From contig AP027304.1 in the NCBI GenBank assembly GCA_036322835.1, positions 3,224,001 to 3,288,000 of the forward strand: a stretch of 64,000 nucleotides of DNA, given 5' to 3'. This document shows, in pieces, positions 8,956 through 18,678 of the stretch (positions are counted from its first letter, which is position 1; each line of letters starts with the position of its first letter). Source of the stretch: Tenuifilaceae bacterium CYCD (GTDB taxonomy: Bacteria; Bacteroidota; Bacteroidia; Bacteroidales; Tenuifilaceae). The position numbers were made by a program, and so were the translations under genes. The notes under the pieces are model-generated. The model was given only the letters and a program-made list of their open reading frames with translations. It had not been told where the DNA came from and did no database searches.

Positions 8956-10008
8956 ATGTATAAGTTTATTGTAAGGCCTATCCTGTTCTGGATGAACCCT
9001 GAGTTTGTTCATCATTTAGTAGTGCTTATGCTTAAAACAGGCACTTTGATTCCTGGAGTTTATTACCTACTTAAAAAGACGTTTTCTGCCGAGCATAAAT
9101 CGCTTGAAAGAAATGTTTTTGGCTATAAATTCAAAAATCCGGTTGGTCTTGCTGCTGGTTTCGACAAGAATGCTGAATTTTTCAACGAATTCTCTTCTTT
9201 CGGATTCTCTTTTATCGAAATCGGCACAGTTACACCTAAACCACAACCCGGAAATCCCAAACCTCGCCTGTTTCGCGTAATCCCTGATAAAGGCATTATC
9301 AACAGGATGGGGTTCAATAATAAAGGGGTTAATTATGTTAAGTACAAATTGGCAGGGAAAAGGAAGAAAAATTTGATTATTGGTGGTAATATTGGTAAGA
9401 ATACTTTGACTCCAAACTCTGAAGCAGTAAACGACTACCTGGCTTGCTTCAACGAGCTCTATCCTTTGGTCGATTACATAGTTGTTAATATAAGTTGCCC
9501 CAACGTTACCAACCTACGTGAGCTTCAGGAGGGAAGTGGACTTAAGGATATCCTAGATGCAATTATCAATGCCCGCAAGCAGTTTGATACTAAGAAACCC
9601 ATTCTACTCAAAGTTTCGCCCGATTTAACCTATGAGCAAATCGACGATACTTTAAATATTGCCGAAGCGGTGGGTATTGATGGCTACGTTGCAACCAATA
9701 CTACAACTAACCGTAACAACTTGACCATCCCTGCAGAAAGGATTAGTTCAATTGGCAACGGAGGGCTTAGCGGAGCACCTATAAATAATCGCTCTACCGA
9801 GGTTATTCGCTACATCAATAGTAAACTAAACGGCAGTAAACCAATTATTGGTGTTGGTGGTATAATGACCACAAAGGATGCCATTGAAAAACTTGAAGCG
9901 GGCGCTTCGTTGATTCAGGTATATACCGGTTTCATCTACGAGGGTCCAGCAATAGTTAAGAAAATAAACAAAGCGCTGATTAAAAATAATATAGATAAAA
10001 CTAAATAA
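8956..10008 (+). CDS. pyrD: Dihydroorotate dehydrogenase, class 2 (quinone-dependent)
   Basis: This enzyme oxidises dihydroorotate to orotate in pyrimidine synthesis. The 350-residue length and the N-terminal extension (residues 1-40, amphipathic and hydrophobic, for membrane/quinone contact) mark class 2. Further signs are NPVGLAAGFDKNAE, TNTTTNRN and GGLSGAPI. The catalytic-base position, serine in the class 2 enzymes of E. coli (S175) and human, is cysteine here: VNISCPN with C181, as in class 1 enzymes. It is first in the operon and the next gene, yedF, starts 11 bases later. Why a pyrimidine gene leads a selenium module is not evident; it may simply supply the promoter. Confidence 0.93.
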   Translation: MYKFIVRPILFWMNPEFVHHLVVLMLKTGTLIPGVYYLLKKTFSAEHKSLERNVFGYKFKNPVGLAAGFDKNAEFFNEFSSFGFSFIEIGTVTPKPQPGNPKPRLFRVIPDKGIINRMGFNNKGVNYVKYKLAGKRKKNLIIGGNIGKNTLTPNSEAVNDYLACFNELYPLVDYIVVNISCPNVTNLRELQEGSGLKDILDAIINARKQFDTKKPILLKVSPDLTYEQIDDTLNIAEAVGIDGYVATNTTTNRNNLTIPAERISSIGNGGLSGAPINNRSTEVIRYINSKLNGSKPIIGVGGIMTTKDAIEKLEAGASLIQVYTGFIYEGPAIVKKINKALIKNNIDKTK

Positions 10009-10019
10009 ACCTATAGGTT

Positions 10020-10640
10020 ATGCTAAAGGTAGTTGATTGCTCAGGGATGCTATGTCCAAAACCGCTTATTGAAACCAAGAAGGCTTTAAAAGAAAATCCA
10101 GTTGGAACATCGCTTGAGATTGTTATCGATAATGATACATCGTGTAAAAACGTTCTTCACTTTTTAAACGATAATGGCGTTAAGAACACCACTATACAGG
10201 AAGGTAAACTCTTTAGAATTCGTGTAAGCGTTCCCGAAAACTTATCAACCCCAGCAAAAAACGTGGAGGAGTACTGCGAGGTTTCCTTCCCAAACACACC
10301 CAAAGGAAACTTTATTGTTCTGCTGAACAGCCACTTAATGGGTAAGGGCAACGACGATTTGGGTAAAATTCTAATGAAGGGATTCCTTAATACCCTTCCT
10401 GAATTAAATCCTCTTCCTACTGAGGTTATTTGCTACAATAGTGCAGTAACACTTACCAAAAAAGGAACCGATACTGCTATAAGCCTTAAAAAACTTAGCG
10501 AAAAAGGGGTAAAAATAACACTTTGCGGAACTTGTGTCGATTTTTTCAATATGAAGGAGGAAATTGAGGTTGGAACAATCTCAAATATGCTCTACATTGC
10601 CGAAAGACTGTCATCGAACCTCAAAATAGTTCAACCCTAA
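10020..10640 (+). CDS. yedF: YedF: TusA-like and DsrE-like selenium/sulfur carrier protein
   Basis: A 206-residue fusion. Residues 1-75 are a TusA-like sulfur-carrier domain with its [12 protein letters not shown] motif. Residues 95-206 are a DsrE/DsrF-like domain ([18 protein letters not shown], with GTCVDFF near the end). This layout is the family called sulfurtransferase-like selenium metabolism protein YedF, which is known to occur beside selD. The role is thought to be carrying reduced selenium or sulfur from a cysteine desulfurase to SelD or to a cofactor, but the chemistry is not established. It sits tightly between pyrD and the desulfurase gene (four bases to the next start). Confidence 0.88.
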   Translation: MLKVVDCSGMLCPKPLIETKKALKENPVGTSLEIVIDNDTSCKNVLHFLNDNGVKNTTIQEGKLFRIRVSVPENLSTPAKNVEEYCEVSFPNTPKGNFIVLLNSHLMGKGNDDLGKILMKGFLNTLPELNPLPTEVICYNSAVTLTKKGTDTAISLKKLSEKGVKITLCGTCVDFFNMKEEIEVGTISNMLYIAERLSSNLKIVQP

Positions 10641-10644
10641 TACT

Positions 10645-11766
10645 ATGAATCTTTATTTCGACAATTCGGCCACTAGTTTTCCCAAACCATCCGAGGTCGA
10701 AATTTACATACGTGAATATTTATTGCAGGGCGGCACTTACGGAAGAGGTGCTTACAACCGTGTATTCCTTGCCTCAAAAAGGGTTGAGGAAACTAGAAAT
10801 TTGATTTCTAACATTATTGGTACAGGGTTGAATTCCAATATTTTGTTTACATCCAACTCAACATCTGCATTAAATACAGTTATAAAAGGATTCAACTACA
10901 AAAAAGGTAGAGTTCTAATTTCACCTCTTGAGCACAATGCCGTATGTAGGCCACTGCAGCACCTGAAAAATTTAGGAGTAATTGAATTTGATATTCTGCC
11001 TCACTGTTCTGACGGATTGGTTGACTTAATCAATTCGAAATCAATTGAATTCGACCAGTACGATTTAGTTATTGTCAATCATACTAGCAACGTTAACGGT
11101 GTAATACAGCCCGTTTCGGAAATTAAAAAGATGGTTGGCAGCACGCCGCTACTCCTCGATGCTAGTCAATCAGTTGGTAAGACTGAGATTAGGGTTGATG
11201 ATTGGAGCATTGATTACCTCGCACTCACCGCACACAAGGGATTGATGGGGCCAACAGGTGTTGGTGCGCTGTTCGTAAGAAATTCTGATAGTTTATCACC
11301 TTTTATTCATGGTGGAACAGGTTCATTGTCGGAAAGCTTTGAGATGCCCGAACACTTGCCCGACAAATTCGAGGCAGGAACCCCTAATATCCTTGGAATA
11401 TATGGACTTTACGGGGCTATTACGGCCAATACTGAAAGACAATATAGCTGGACTTCGTTTATATCACTTTTAAAAGAGCTGAATAAACTTCGAAATCTCA
11501 AACTACTGGCTGCAAATAATGCAGATTATCAATCCGATGTATTCTCAATAAAACCATTAGCGCAGAGTGTATCGGATTTGTCAAGGGAACTTTACCAGAA
11601 TTACGGAATTGAAACGCGGAGCGGTTTACACTGCTCACCATTGGCACACCAGACTTTGGGAACATTTCCCGATGGAACAGTTCGTTTCTCCTTATCTAAG
11701 TATCACACCGATAACGATTTGGAGTTTTTACTAAATTGCCTTATAAAGGAAAATGAAAAGCGATAG
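10645..11766 (+). CDS. Class V aminotransferase-fold cysteine desulfurase (EF2568-type)
   Basis: A PLP enzyme of 373 residues in the cysteine desulfurase family, expected to release sulfur, or selenium from selenocysteine, as an enzyme-bound persulfide. Seen are [16 protein letters not shown] at the N-terminus, the PLP-lysine motif LTAHKG (K198), the cofactor-binding aspartate in [10 protein letters not shown], and a candidate persulfide cysteine in GLHCSPLAH (C330). Length and motifs fit the subfamily typified by Enterococcus faecalis EF2568, which is encoded next to selD, better than housekeeping IscS/SufS. The 3' end overlaps the DUF3343 gene by 14 bases. A role as selenium donor is inferred from position. 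Confidence 0.85.
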   Translation: MNLYFDNSATSFPKPSEVEIYIREYLLQGGTYGRGAYNRVFLASKRVEETRNLISNIIGTGLNSNILFTSNSTSALNTVIKGFNYKKGRVLISPLEHNAVCRPLQHLKNLGVIEFDILPHCSDGLVDLINSKSIEFDQYDLVIVNHTSNVNGVIQPVSEIKKMVGSTPLLLDASQSVGKTEIRVDDWSIDYLALTAHKGLMGPTGVGALFVRNSDSLSPFIHGGTGSLSESFEMPEHLPDKFEAGTPNILGIYGLYGAITANTERQYSWTSFISLLKELNKLRNLKLLAANNADYQSDVFSIKPLAQSVSDLSRELYQNYGIETRSGLHCSPLAHQTLGTFPDGTVRFSLSKYHTDNDLEFLLNCLIKENEKR

Positions 11767-11980
11767 GGAGTTTAGCATACTTCTATTTCAAAGCATTCAT
11801 CAGGTGATGAGGGCTGAGAACATTATTAGCAAGAATGGTTACAGCTATCAAATAATTCCAGTACCATCGGAGTATAGCTCCGAGTGCGGAATGTGCATTG
11901 AGATTGATAGTTTAAATACATCTTCAATAATATCTGAATTACAGAAATATAACATAGAACCAAAAGTAGTTAAAAGATGA
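11753..11980 (+). CDS. DUF3343 small protein (putative Se/S carrier)
   Basis: A 75-residue protein of the DUF3343 family, which occurs with selD and yedF in selenium-cofactor genomes. It has an alpha/beta pattern and two cysteines in [10 protein letters not shown] (C44 and C47), close together as expected for a chalcogen carrier or redox pair. The start, preceded by AAAGGAAA, lies inside the end of the desulfurase gene. The stop TGA overlaps the selD ATG (ATGA at 11977-11980), so the three genes are translationally coupled. Its biochemical function is not known. Confidence 0.82.
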   Translation: MKSDREFSILLFQSIHQVMRAENIISKNGYSYQIIPVPSEYSSECGMCIEIDSLNTSSIISELQKYNIEPKVVKR

Positions 11981-13014
11981 GCGAAAGTTTTGATTTACTT
12001 TCTACAGTAGAGTATGGAGGATGCTCAGCAAAGATACCAGCATCGGTTCTAGAATCGATACTGATAAATTTACCCAAAGTAACTGACCCTAATGTACTTG
12101 TTGATATTGAAACACACGACGATGCTGGTGTTTACAGAATAAACGATGAGTTAGCTCTAATCGTAACAACCGATTTTTTCCCGCCAATTTGCTCAGATGC
12201 CTATGAGTTTGGCCAGATTGCTGCAACCAACTCAATAAGCGACGTTTACGCAATGGGAGGGGAACCTTTTCTTGCGCTCAACATTGCAATGTTTCCATCT
12301 ACCAAAATTCCAATTGAGGTTTACCAGAGAATTCTGGAAGGTGCTGCATCTGTAGCAAAGGAGTCTGGTGCAATCATTATTGGTGGCCACACTATCGACG
12401 ATTATCCTCCAAAGTTTGGCCTCGCGGTTATTGGGAAAGTTCACCCAAATAGTGTTATCACAAATGCAGGCTTAAAACCTGGACAAAAACTGATTCTGAC
12501 CAAGCCATTGGGAACTGGAATAATAGTTGCAGGTAAAAGGCTCGAAATGGTATCGGAAAATGGCTATTTAGAGGCATTAAAGTGGATGAAAATACTTAAC
12601 GCCGATGGATGTAAGGTGATGCAAAATTACTCTGTGTCTGGCGCAACAGATATTACAGGTTTTGGCTTACTAGGACACGCCTTAAAAATGGCCAAAGCCA
12701 GCAAGGTAAACCTTAATATTAACTCACAATCAATTCCCTATATTTCCGAATCATACAAGTTAGTGGATGATGGCTGCATTCCTGGTGCTGCCTTTCGGAA
12801 CCTTGAGTATATAGACGAGGATGTCAATTTTCAGAACATAGATTATAACCTAAAAATGATTATGACCGATGCTCAAACATCAGGAGGGCTACTTATGGGA
12901 GTTAAATCGGAGGTTGCCGAAGAGGCTGTTAAAGAACTGATTAACAAAGAATTGAACTATACCTCAATAATTGGCGAAGTAACAGAAGGCGAGGGGAAGA
13001 TTAATATTTACTAA
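11977..13014 (+). CDS. selD: Selenide, water dikinase
   Basis: SelD makes selenophosphate from selenide and ATP, the selenium donor for selenocysteine, 2-selenouridine and the labile selenium cofactor. The 345 residues match the family. The N-terminal active loop is YGGCSAKI, with the catalytic cysteine C16 and lysine K19 (E. coli C17 and K20); the second cysteine of the usual GCGCK is alanine. The ATP-site segments are DDAGVYRI, TTDFFPPI, FGQIAATNSISDVYAMGG and GGHTIDDYPPK; ATDITGFGLLGHA and DAQTSGGLL follow. It is a cysteine form, not a selenoprotein. It is last in the coupled run yedF-csd-DUF3343-selD, and two bases later an ATG opens the broken downstream gene. Confidence 0.95.
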   Translation: MSESFDLLSTVEYGGCSAKIPASVLESILINLPKVTDPNVLVDIETHDDAGVYRINDELALIVTTDFFPPICSDAYEFGQIAATNSISDVYAMGGEPFLALNIAMFPSTKIPIEVYQRILEGAASVAKESGAIIIGGHTIDDYPPKFGLAVIGKVHPNSVITNAGLKPGQKLILTKPLGTGIIVAGKRLEMVSENGYLEALKWMKILNADGCKVMQNYSVSGATDITGFGLLGHALKMAKASKVNLNINSQSIPYISESYKLVDDGCIPGAAFRNLEYIDEDVNFQNIDYNLKMIMTDAQTSGGLLMGVKSEVAEEAVKELINKELNYTSIIGEVTEGEGKINIY

Positions 13015-13016
13015 GC

Positions 13017-13495
13017 ATGGTTTTCAAGGAAGGAGAATGGTATAATTTCAAAATCATTAACCAAATTGATATCCCTGATAAAGGAAATCAATTGTTGATG
13101 CGATGGTCGTCATCAATAATGAAAATTACTACAGGCTTAGCGCTTTATCAAAATATATTAGTTTGCTAAAGCTTAAGCATTACAGCAGCTATGGTTTTAA
13201 TGTGGGAGATAATATTGAGTGTAAGTATATTGGAATATATCCTGATGGCACCCTCAAGCTAGAACCAATAAACCCGCACTATAAAATCGGTGAAATCTAT
13301 CGGTTTAAAATAGAAGATTTTGAAGAAGTTACTGACATTGAGAATGATTCGGTAATCATTGCTGAAGTACTGGATATCAACCAAAAGAAATGCGGCGTAA
13401 AACTACCCAATACAAACTACTCCAGGGGTCAAATAATCAACTGTAAAGTGGTAGGGTACAGAAAAGGACGACCCCAACTGGAAATCGTCCTATAA
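13017..13495 (+). pseudogene. OB-fold-like protein gene split by a frameshift
   Basis: An ATG two bases after selD opens MVFKEGEWYNFKIINQIDIP, which continues to about 13100 and then loses sense before a stop near 13166. A second frame (13103-13495, 130 residues) contains YGFNVGDNIECKYIGIYPDG and LEPINPHYKIGEIYRFKI. Joined, the two parts resemble a conserved Bacteroidota protein built of OB/S1-like repeats that normally starts with an FKEGxWYxFKV segment. A single frame change between about 13095 and 13125 restores it (+2 or -1). It could be a true mutation, a read error, or two small genes. There is no slippery heptamer in the overlap. The function is unknown; RNA binding is a guess from fold. 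Confidence 0.55.
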
Positions 13496-13514
13496 AATAC
13501 TTATATATGTTCTG

Positions 13515-13841
13515 TTAATCGTCACTAAGTTCCTCAGCTGGCTCTTCGTCGCTAACATCGTCTGGAAACGAATCCTCATCAGTTCCAATATCATCATTCA
13601 TTCCACCAAAGAATTCTTTTTCATCATCCTCATCCTTAATCTTGGTATCAATTTTAACGTTTACCTTAACAAGGTAACTGGCATCTTCGGTATCCATAGT
13701 AACCGCAAAAAAGAAATCACCATTAGGTTTTTCAACTTTAATAACCTGATTCTGATACCCGTGAGGGAATTTACTTTTAAATAGCTCTAAAAGCTCGGGT
13801 GATAAATTATTGTAGCCAACTACCACTCTTTTCTTACTCAT
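13515..13841 (-). CDS. Small acidic hypothetical protein
   Basis: I do not recognise a named family. From the ATG at 13841 the 108-residue product starts MSKKRVVVGYNNLSPELLEL. It has a beta-rich core around FFFAVTMDTEDASYLVKV and ends in about 40 strongly acidic residues (DEDDEKE, then DEDSFPDDVSDEE). An ATG 11 codons upstream gives an unlikely basic extension. The tail resembles acidic chaperone- or nucleic-acid-mimic-like tails, but nothing more can be said. It is convergent with the selenium operon; its stop lies 20 bases from the end of the OB-fold gene, and no terminator is clear between them. Confidence 0.7.
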   Translation of the reverse strand: MSKKRVVVGYNNLSPELLELFKSKFPHGYQNQVIKVEKPNGDFFFAVTMDTEDASYLVKVNVKIDTKIKDEDDEKEFFGGMNDDIGTDEDSFPDDVSDEEPAEELSDD

Positions 13842-13947
13842 ATACTCTTGATTTTTTTTGCAATTATACATCAAAATTCGAAATGTGGAAGGGTATATGC
13901 CAAATTATTTAGCATATTTTTGAGCATAATGATTAACATCACTAAAA

Positions 13948-13979
13948 TTTGTTCAAAATCAATCAAAATAATAGTTTTG
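13948..13979 (+). promoter_or_regulatory. Promoter of the thioredoxin-like gene
   Basis: TTTG (13948-13951), a 20-base gap, then TAGTTTTG (13972-13979) fits the Bacteroidota promoter. Transcription would start near 13986, giving a leader of about 74 bases. Confidence 0.65.
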
Positions 13980-14059
13980 GAGGCTATCAAGATGTTAATA
14001 ATCTTTTAAACTATTTGCAAAAATACCAATCTTAACAATATAACTTAAACTATTAAACT

Positions 14060-14536
14060 ATGAGAAAAACATTACTATTAATCGTTATCCAATTACTTGC
14101 AATCGATTTAATTGCGCAAACACAGATTTACAACCCAAATGCTGATGCAAAAACGGAAATTGAGAATGCCATTAAACAGGCAAAGAAGGAAAATAAGCAT
14201 GTTCTTGTACAGGTAGGAGGAAATTGGTGTCCTTGGTGTGTTAAATTGCACAATTATTTCCAAACAGAAACAACTGTAAAGGAAGTTTTAACCAATAATT
14301 ACATTGTTGTGAAAGTAAATTATAGCAAAGAGAATAAGAATCCAGAAGTATTAAAAATGCTGGAAAATCCACAACGTTTTGGTTTTCCTGTTTTGGTTGT
14401 TTTAAACTCCAATGGACAAAGAATTCATACACAAGATTCTGGCTTACTAGAATCAGGCGATGGATATGACCCCAAAAAAGTGATTGGATTCCTTAAAAAT
14501 TGGACTCCAGCAGCATTAATTCAAATATCAAAATAA
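14060..14536 (+). CDS. Secreted thioredoxin-fold protein (CPWC)
   Basis: A 158-residue periplasmic or envelope thioredoxin-like protein. Residues 1-20 are a Sec signal peptide (MRKTLLLIVIQLLAIDLIAQ). The redox site is NWCPWCVK with C57 and C60, and the cis-proline loop is RFGFPVLVVL. The pattern of a long helix before the site (residues 30-46) and the GNWCPWC context fits the thioredoxin_7/DUF255-like group of Bacteroidota. A role as reductase or oxidase of extracytoplasmic disulfides is likely; the partner is unknown. It is a single-gene unit with its own promoter and a terminator shared with the convergent TPR gene. Confidence 0.85.
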   Translation: MRKTLLLIVIQLLAIDLIAQTQIYNPNADAKTEIENAIKQAKKENKHVLVQVGGNWCPWCVKLHNYFQTETTVKEVLTNNYIVVKVNYSKENKNPEVLKMLENPQRFGFPVLVVLNSNGQRIHTQDSGLLESGDGYDPKKVIGFLKNWTPAALIQISK

Positions 14537-14571
14537 GTCTTATAATCAACATTATGTTAAATATATCTGTT

Positions 14572-14604
14572 AAAAAAATACCCCATTCACTGGGGCATTT
14601 TTTT
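14572..14604. terminator. Bidirectional terminator, thioredoxin gene and TPR gene
   Basis: A short GC stem (CCCC ... GGGG, 14581-14595) is flanked by seven A on the left and seven T on the right, so it can act for both converging genes. Confidence 0.6.
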
Positions 14605-15912
14605 CTACATACTTTTAAACTTTTCGTTATACTCCTTATACTTATTATTCATATCATCATTTTCACTTCTGAATCTAAAATAAATATTTTTTAAGGCTTC
14701 AACCGCTTCTTTACTATTATTGTTAACTTGATAAGCTTTTTCCATATATGGAAGCGATTTTTTAAACTCATCATTTGCTTGAGCCATTAAAGCGTCATAT
14801 TTTTCAACTTCTTTTGCAGGAACCTTATTGGCTTCTTCGATTAATTTTACTCCGTTATTGTAATATACAGCACCAAGATTATAGTATGCATCAAAAAATT
14901 CAGGGTCAACTTCAATAGCCTTTTGATAAGCCTTAATAGCCTCTTCTATATCATTTAGCCTATCGTGAACAGTTCCCTTTGCAAAATATAAGGATGCATT
15001 ATTAGGATCGTCTACTAGAGCTTTATCCATATAAACCAATATTTTAGATGGATCTTCGCCTTTATTTATATAATGATTGATTAAACTAAAAAGAATATTT
15101 GAATTTTTAGGGAATTTGGTAAATCCTTCTTCTAGAAAACTAACACCCTCATCTGCTTTTCCTAAAGATTTATAAGCATCATAGATATTGTAATAAGCCG
15201 AACCTTCCGATGAAAAATTTAACGCAATAGCTTCTTTATAAAACTTTATTGCATCCTCAAGGTTATTAGCCAGTTGTGCTGATAGTGCAGCATAGTAATA
15301 AACAGCAGTATCCTTAATATTCAATTGGGGCAATTGTCCTATTTCAATAACTTTTTTGAAGTTCTCATAAGCATTTTTAAAATCTTTAAATGCATAGCAA
15401 TTAGATCCTTCATTAATATAGAGTCCTTTTAATTTAGTTAGATTTTCTTGAACTTTTTTAGTTTTTTTCCCATTAACATCTATTTCCATTACTTTCCTAA
15501 GACTTTCATAGGCTAAATCTAATGGTTTATCTATCATAGGTTTTGTAACCTCCCAGCGTTCAAGTTTCCCTGAGGCAAAATAAAATGTAACGCCTTCCAT
15601 CACATACTTATCGATTGCAACACCATCAACTTCATCTTGACTTTGTGATAACGGTTTACCCACAACAAGCAAGAAAGTTTGAGTATCCATTCCTACATAT
15701 GCCCTGAGAATTTGAGCATCAAATACATCCATCATTAATTCTGCGCGGGAAAGCCATGTTGCATCCTTTGCTCCTTTTTTGGGATCCTGAATCTCCGCAT
15801 TGCTTTTCTCAATTTTCTTGGCATACTGATCATACTTAATCTCCTTGCTGGTTTGAGCATAAATCAAGTTAAAGCCAAGAACAAGTGTTAGGCTTAAAAT
15901 TATTCTTTTCAT
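14605..15912 (-). CDS. Secreted TPR-repeat protein
   Basis: A 435-residue protein with a Sec signal peptide (MKRIILSLTLVLGFNLIYAQ). A roughly 120-residue N-terminal region, AYVGMDTQTFLLVVGKP, is followed by several tetratricopeptide repeats. The clearest repeats are residues 205-240, 240-275, 310-345 (ASLYFAKGTVHDRLNDIEEA) and 345-380 (FDAYYNLGAVYYNNGVKLIE). A lysine-rich C-terminus ends the protein. TPRs suggest a scaffold in the periplasm; no enzyme motif is visible. It starts 30 bases after the gyrA stop on the same strand and is probably cotranscribed, an arrangement I recall from other Bacteroidales. The function is unknown. Confidence 0.82.
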   Translation of the reverse strand: MKRIILSLTLVLGFNLIYAQTSKEIKYDQYAKKIEKSNAEIQDPKKGAKDATWLSRAELMMDVFDAQILRAYVGMDTQTFLLVVGKPLSQSQDEVDGVAIDKYVMEGVTFYFASGKLERWEVTKPMIDKPLDLAYESLRKVMEIDVNGKKTKKVQENLTKLKGLYINEGSNCYAFKDFKNAYENFKKVIEIGQLPQLNIKDTAVYYYAALSAQLANNLEDAIKFYKEAIALNFSSEGSAYYNIYDAYKSLGKADEGVSFLEEGFTKFPKNSNILFSLINHYINKGEDPSKILVYMDKALVDDPNNASLYFAKGTVHDRLNDIEEAIKAYQKAIEVDPEFFDAYYNLGAVYYNNGVKLIEEANKVPAKEVEKYDALMAQANDEFKKSLPYMEKAYQVNNNSKEAVEALKNIYFRFRSENDDMNNKYKEYNEKFKSM

Positions 15913-15942
15913 CTCGAAAATTTATTAAAATTAGTATTTGGG

Positions 15943-18444
15943 TTATTCTTCATTATCGATCGAAATATCATTATCTTCTACTGAATCGTTTTCCCTATCA
16001 TCATCGGATGACTCCACATTTGCAATGGCTGCAATTGAATCATTCTTTTTTAGGTTAATCAGTCTAACGCCTTGAGTTGCTCGTCCTGTTACTCTAAGTT
16101 CACTTACCCGTAAACGAATTGTTAAACCACTCCTATTAATAATCATCAAATCGTTATTTTCATCCACTACTTTGATGCTAATTAACTTGCCGGTTTTTGG
16201 GGATATTCCAATGGTTTTTACACCTTTTCCTCCCCTATTGGTTACTCTGTAATCCTCAAGTTTAGAACGCTTACCAAAGCCATTTTCCGATACTACTAAA
16301 ATGTCTTTCAGTTCATTTTCTTCAACACAAACCATGCCAATTACTTCATCGCCCTTGGAGAGTGACATTCCGCGTACTCCGCTACCGGTTCTACCTATTG
16401 CTCGTACAAGTTTTTCGGGGAAACGGATTGCTTTGCCATCTTTTGCTGCAAGTAAAATATGGTTATTTCCGTTTGTCAAACAAGCTTCAATTAATTGATC
16501 ACCTTCTTTAATAGTAATGGCCATTACGCCATTCTGACGTGGACGGCTATATGCTTCTAAAGAAGTTTTCTTGATAGTTCCTTGCTTTGTGCAAAGAACA
16601 ATGAAGTTATTCTGAATATAATCGGTATCGGTTAATCGCTTAACATTGATATAGGCTCTAACAACATCGTCATTCTCAATATTTATTAGATTTTGGATGG
16701 CCCTACCTTTAGAAGCCTTTGTTCCTTCAGGAATTTCATAAACTTTTAACCAGAAACATTTTCCTTTTTCGGTGAAGAAAAGCATCGTATTATGCATTGT
16801 TGCAATGTACAAATGCTCAATAAAATCTTCATCCCGAGTAGTACTACCCTTGGCGCCCACACCTCCTCTTGATTGTGCCCGATACTCATATAATGGTGTA
16901 CGCTTAATATACCCCATTCTTGAGATTGTAATAACAACCTCCTCGTCAGCGTAAAAATCTTCGGGATTGAATTCCTCCGCATCAGGAACAATATCAGTTT
17001 TACGAGCATCACCGTACTTTTCCTTCATTTCGAGTAACTCATCCTTGATAATTTTCTTCTGGAGTGCCTCATCCTGTAAAACGGATCTCAAGTAATCAAT
17101 CAATTTTAACAGTTCATTATACTCCTCTTTTACCTTATCACGTTCAAGTCCGGTTAAACTCCTTAAACGCATATCGATAATGGCCTGCGATTGAGCATCG
17201 GATAACCCAAAACGCTGCATCAACTTCTCCTTTGCTTCTCCAGGTGATTGAGCCGAACGAATTAAACTGATTACTTCATCGATATGATCAATTGCAATAA
17301 GTAAGCCTTCTAGTATATGCGCACGCTTTTCGGCCTCATTTAACTCGAATCGAGTGCGTCGAAGAATTACATCATGCCTATGCTTAATAAAGAGTGAAAT
17401 TAATTCCTTAACATTTAGCAGTTTAGGACGACCATCGACTAAAGCAATGTTATTAATTGCAAAAGAAGATTGAAGTTGAGAATGTTTAAATAAATTATTT
17501 AGAACAACATTGGCAACGGCCTCTCTTTTAAGGATTATTACAACACGCGTTCCCTGCCTATCGGATTCATCATTGATATAGCTAATGCCATCGATCTTCT
17601 TTTCGTTAATAAGATCTGCGATTTTTTTAATCATCTCAGCCTTATTAACCATATACGGAATTTCTGTAACTATAATTTTTGAACGTCCGGATTCTGTTTG
17701 TTCTACTTCTGTTTTAGACCTTATAACAACCTTTCCTTTTCCAGTATGGTAAGCATCTTTAACTCCTTGGTAGCCATATATAATACCTCCAGTTGGAAAA
17801 TCTGGTCCTTTAATGTATTTTAGTAACTCATCAATCGAAATTTCAGGATTATCTATTGTTGCGCAAATGGCATCTACAACTTCCCTTAAATTATGAGGAG
17901 GCATACTTGTTGCCATACCAACAGCAATACCGGCAGAACCATTTACCAATAGCAACGGTATCTTGGTTGGAAGAACGGTTGGCTCCTCTAGTGTATCATC
18001 AAAATTTAACTTAAAATCAACCGTATCTTTTTCTAAGTCTGCAAGTGCTTCTTCAGCAATTCTCGTTAATCTGGCTTCGGTGTAACGCATTGCAGCAGGA
18101 CTATCTCCATCCACAGAGCCAAAGTTACCTTGCCCATCCACCAGGGGATAACGCATTGACCACTCCTGTGCCATTCGAACCATGGCATCATAAACCGATG
18201 AATCGCCGTGAGGGTGATATTTACCGAGCACCTCTCCTACAATACGAGCCGACTTTTTAAAAGGCTTACCTGCATTCAAACCCAAATCGGACATTCCGAA
18301 TAGTACCCTACGGTGAACAGGTTTTAATCCATCTCTAACATCTGGGAGCGCACGTGAAACAATTACCGACATTGAATAATCAATGTACGATGACTTCATC
18401 TCCTCCTCAATGTTAATCTGTATAATTCTTTCTCCTTCAGACAT
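15943..18444 (-). CDS. gyrA: DNA gyrase subunit A
   Basis: GyrA is the DNA-breaking and rejoining subunit of gyrase. At 833 residues it has the winged-helix/tower domain (1 to about 500) and the C-terminal beta-pinwheel (about 510-800). The catalytic tyrosine is Y121 in [10 protein letters not shown]. The quinolone-resistance region reads [17 protein letters not shown], with serine and aspartate at positions 82 and 86 (E. coli S83 and D87), so no resistance substitution is seen. The GyrA box is the degenerate form QSRGGVG. The last 30 residues are an acidic tail. It lies upstream of the TPR gene on the minus strand. Confidence 0.97.
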   Translation of the reverse strand: MSEGERIIQINIEEEMKSSYIDYSMSVIVSRALPDVRDGLKPVHRRVLFGMSDLGLNAGKPFKKSARIVGEVLGKYHPHGDSSVYDAMVRMAQEWSMRYPLVDGQGNFGSVDGDSPAAMRYTEARLTRIAEEALADLEKDTVDFKLNFDDTLEEPTVLPTKIPLLLVNGSAGIAVGMATSMPPHNLREVVDAICATIDNPEISIDELLKYIKGPDFPTGGIIYGYQGVKDAYHTGKGKVVIRSKTEVEQTESGRSKIIVTEIPYMVNKAEMIKKIADLINEKKIDGISYINDESDRQGTRVVIILKREAVANVVLNNLFKHSQLQSSFAINNIALVDGRPKLLNVKELISLFIKHRHDVILRRTRFELNEAEKRAHILEGLLIAIDHIDEVISLIRSAQSPGEAKEKLMQRFGLSDAQSQAIIDMRLRSLTGLERDKVKEEYNELLKLIDYLRSVLQDEALQKKIIKDELLEMKEKYGDARKTDIVPDAEEFNPEDFYADEEVVITISRMGYIKRTPLYEYRAQSRGGVGAKGSTTRDEDFIEHLYIATMHNTMLFFTEKGKCFWLKVYEIPEGTKASKGRAIQNLINIENDDVVRAYINVKRLTDTDYIQNNFIVLCTKQGTIKKTSLEAYSRPRQNGVMAITIKEGDQLIEACLTNGNNHILLAAKDGKAIRFPEKLVRAIGRTGSGVRGMSLSKGDEVIGMVCVEENELKDILVVSENGFGKRSKLEDYRVTNRGGKGVKTIGISPKTGKLISIKVVDENNDLMIINRSGLTIRLRVSELRVTGRATQGVRLINLKKNDSIAAIANVESSDDDRENDSVEDNDISIDNEE

Positions 18445-18620
18445 ATAAGAAAATTATATCTACCTAAAAAATTAATAATCAATAACGTGTTTTTGTTCAA
18501 AATTTGAATTGGCTAAAATAGCAATTTATCGGTAATTATTTGGCTTATTGTAAAACTACTTTTCAACATACCAAAAGTTTTGTTATTTATTAAATTTTGC
18601 TGATTTTTATCAACATTTCG

Positions 18621-18651
18621 TTTGTAAATCCGTTAATGACTATTACTTTAG
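18621..18651 (+). promoter_or_regulatory. Probable clpC promoter
   Basis: TTTG (18621-18624), a 19-base gap, then TACTTTAG (18644-18651), one mismatch to TAnnTTTG. The predicted transcript begins about 20 bases before the clpC ATG. Confidence 0.5.
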
Positions 18652-18678
18652 TATTCGATTTAAACATGAGGCTATTCT

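Noticed and set aside
11977-13014. SelD as a selenoprotein with in-frame TGA
   Set aside because: The active-site codon is cysteine (C16) and the frame has no internal TGA.
13465-13491. Hairpin AGGACGA/TCGTCCT as terminator of the selenium operon
   Set aside because: It lies within coding sequence and has no T-run after it.
16900-18250. Quinolone-resistance substitutions in GyrA
   Set aside because: The key serine and aspartate (positions 82 and 86) are the sensitive type.
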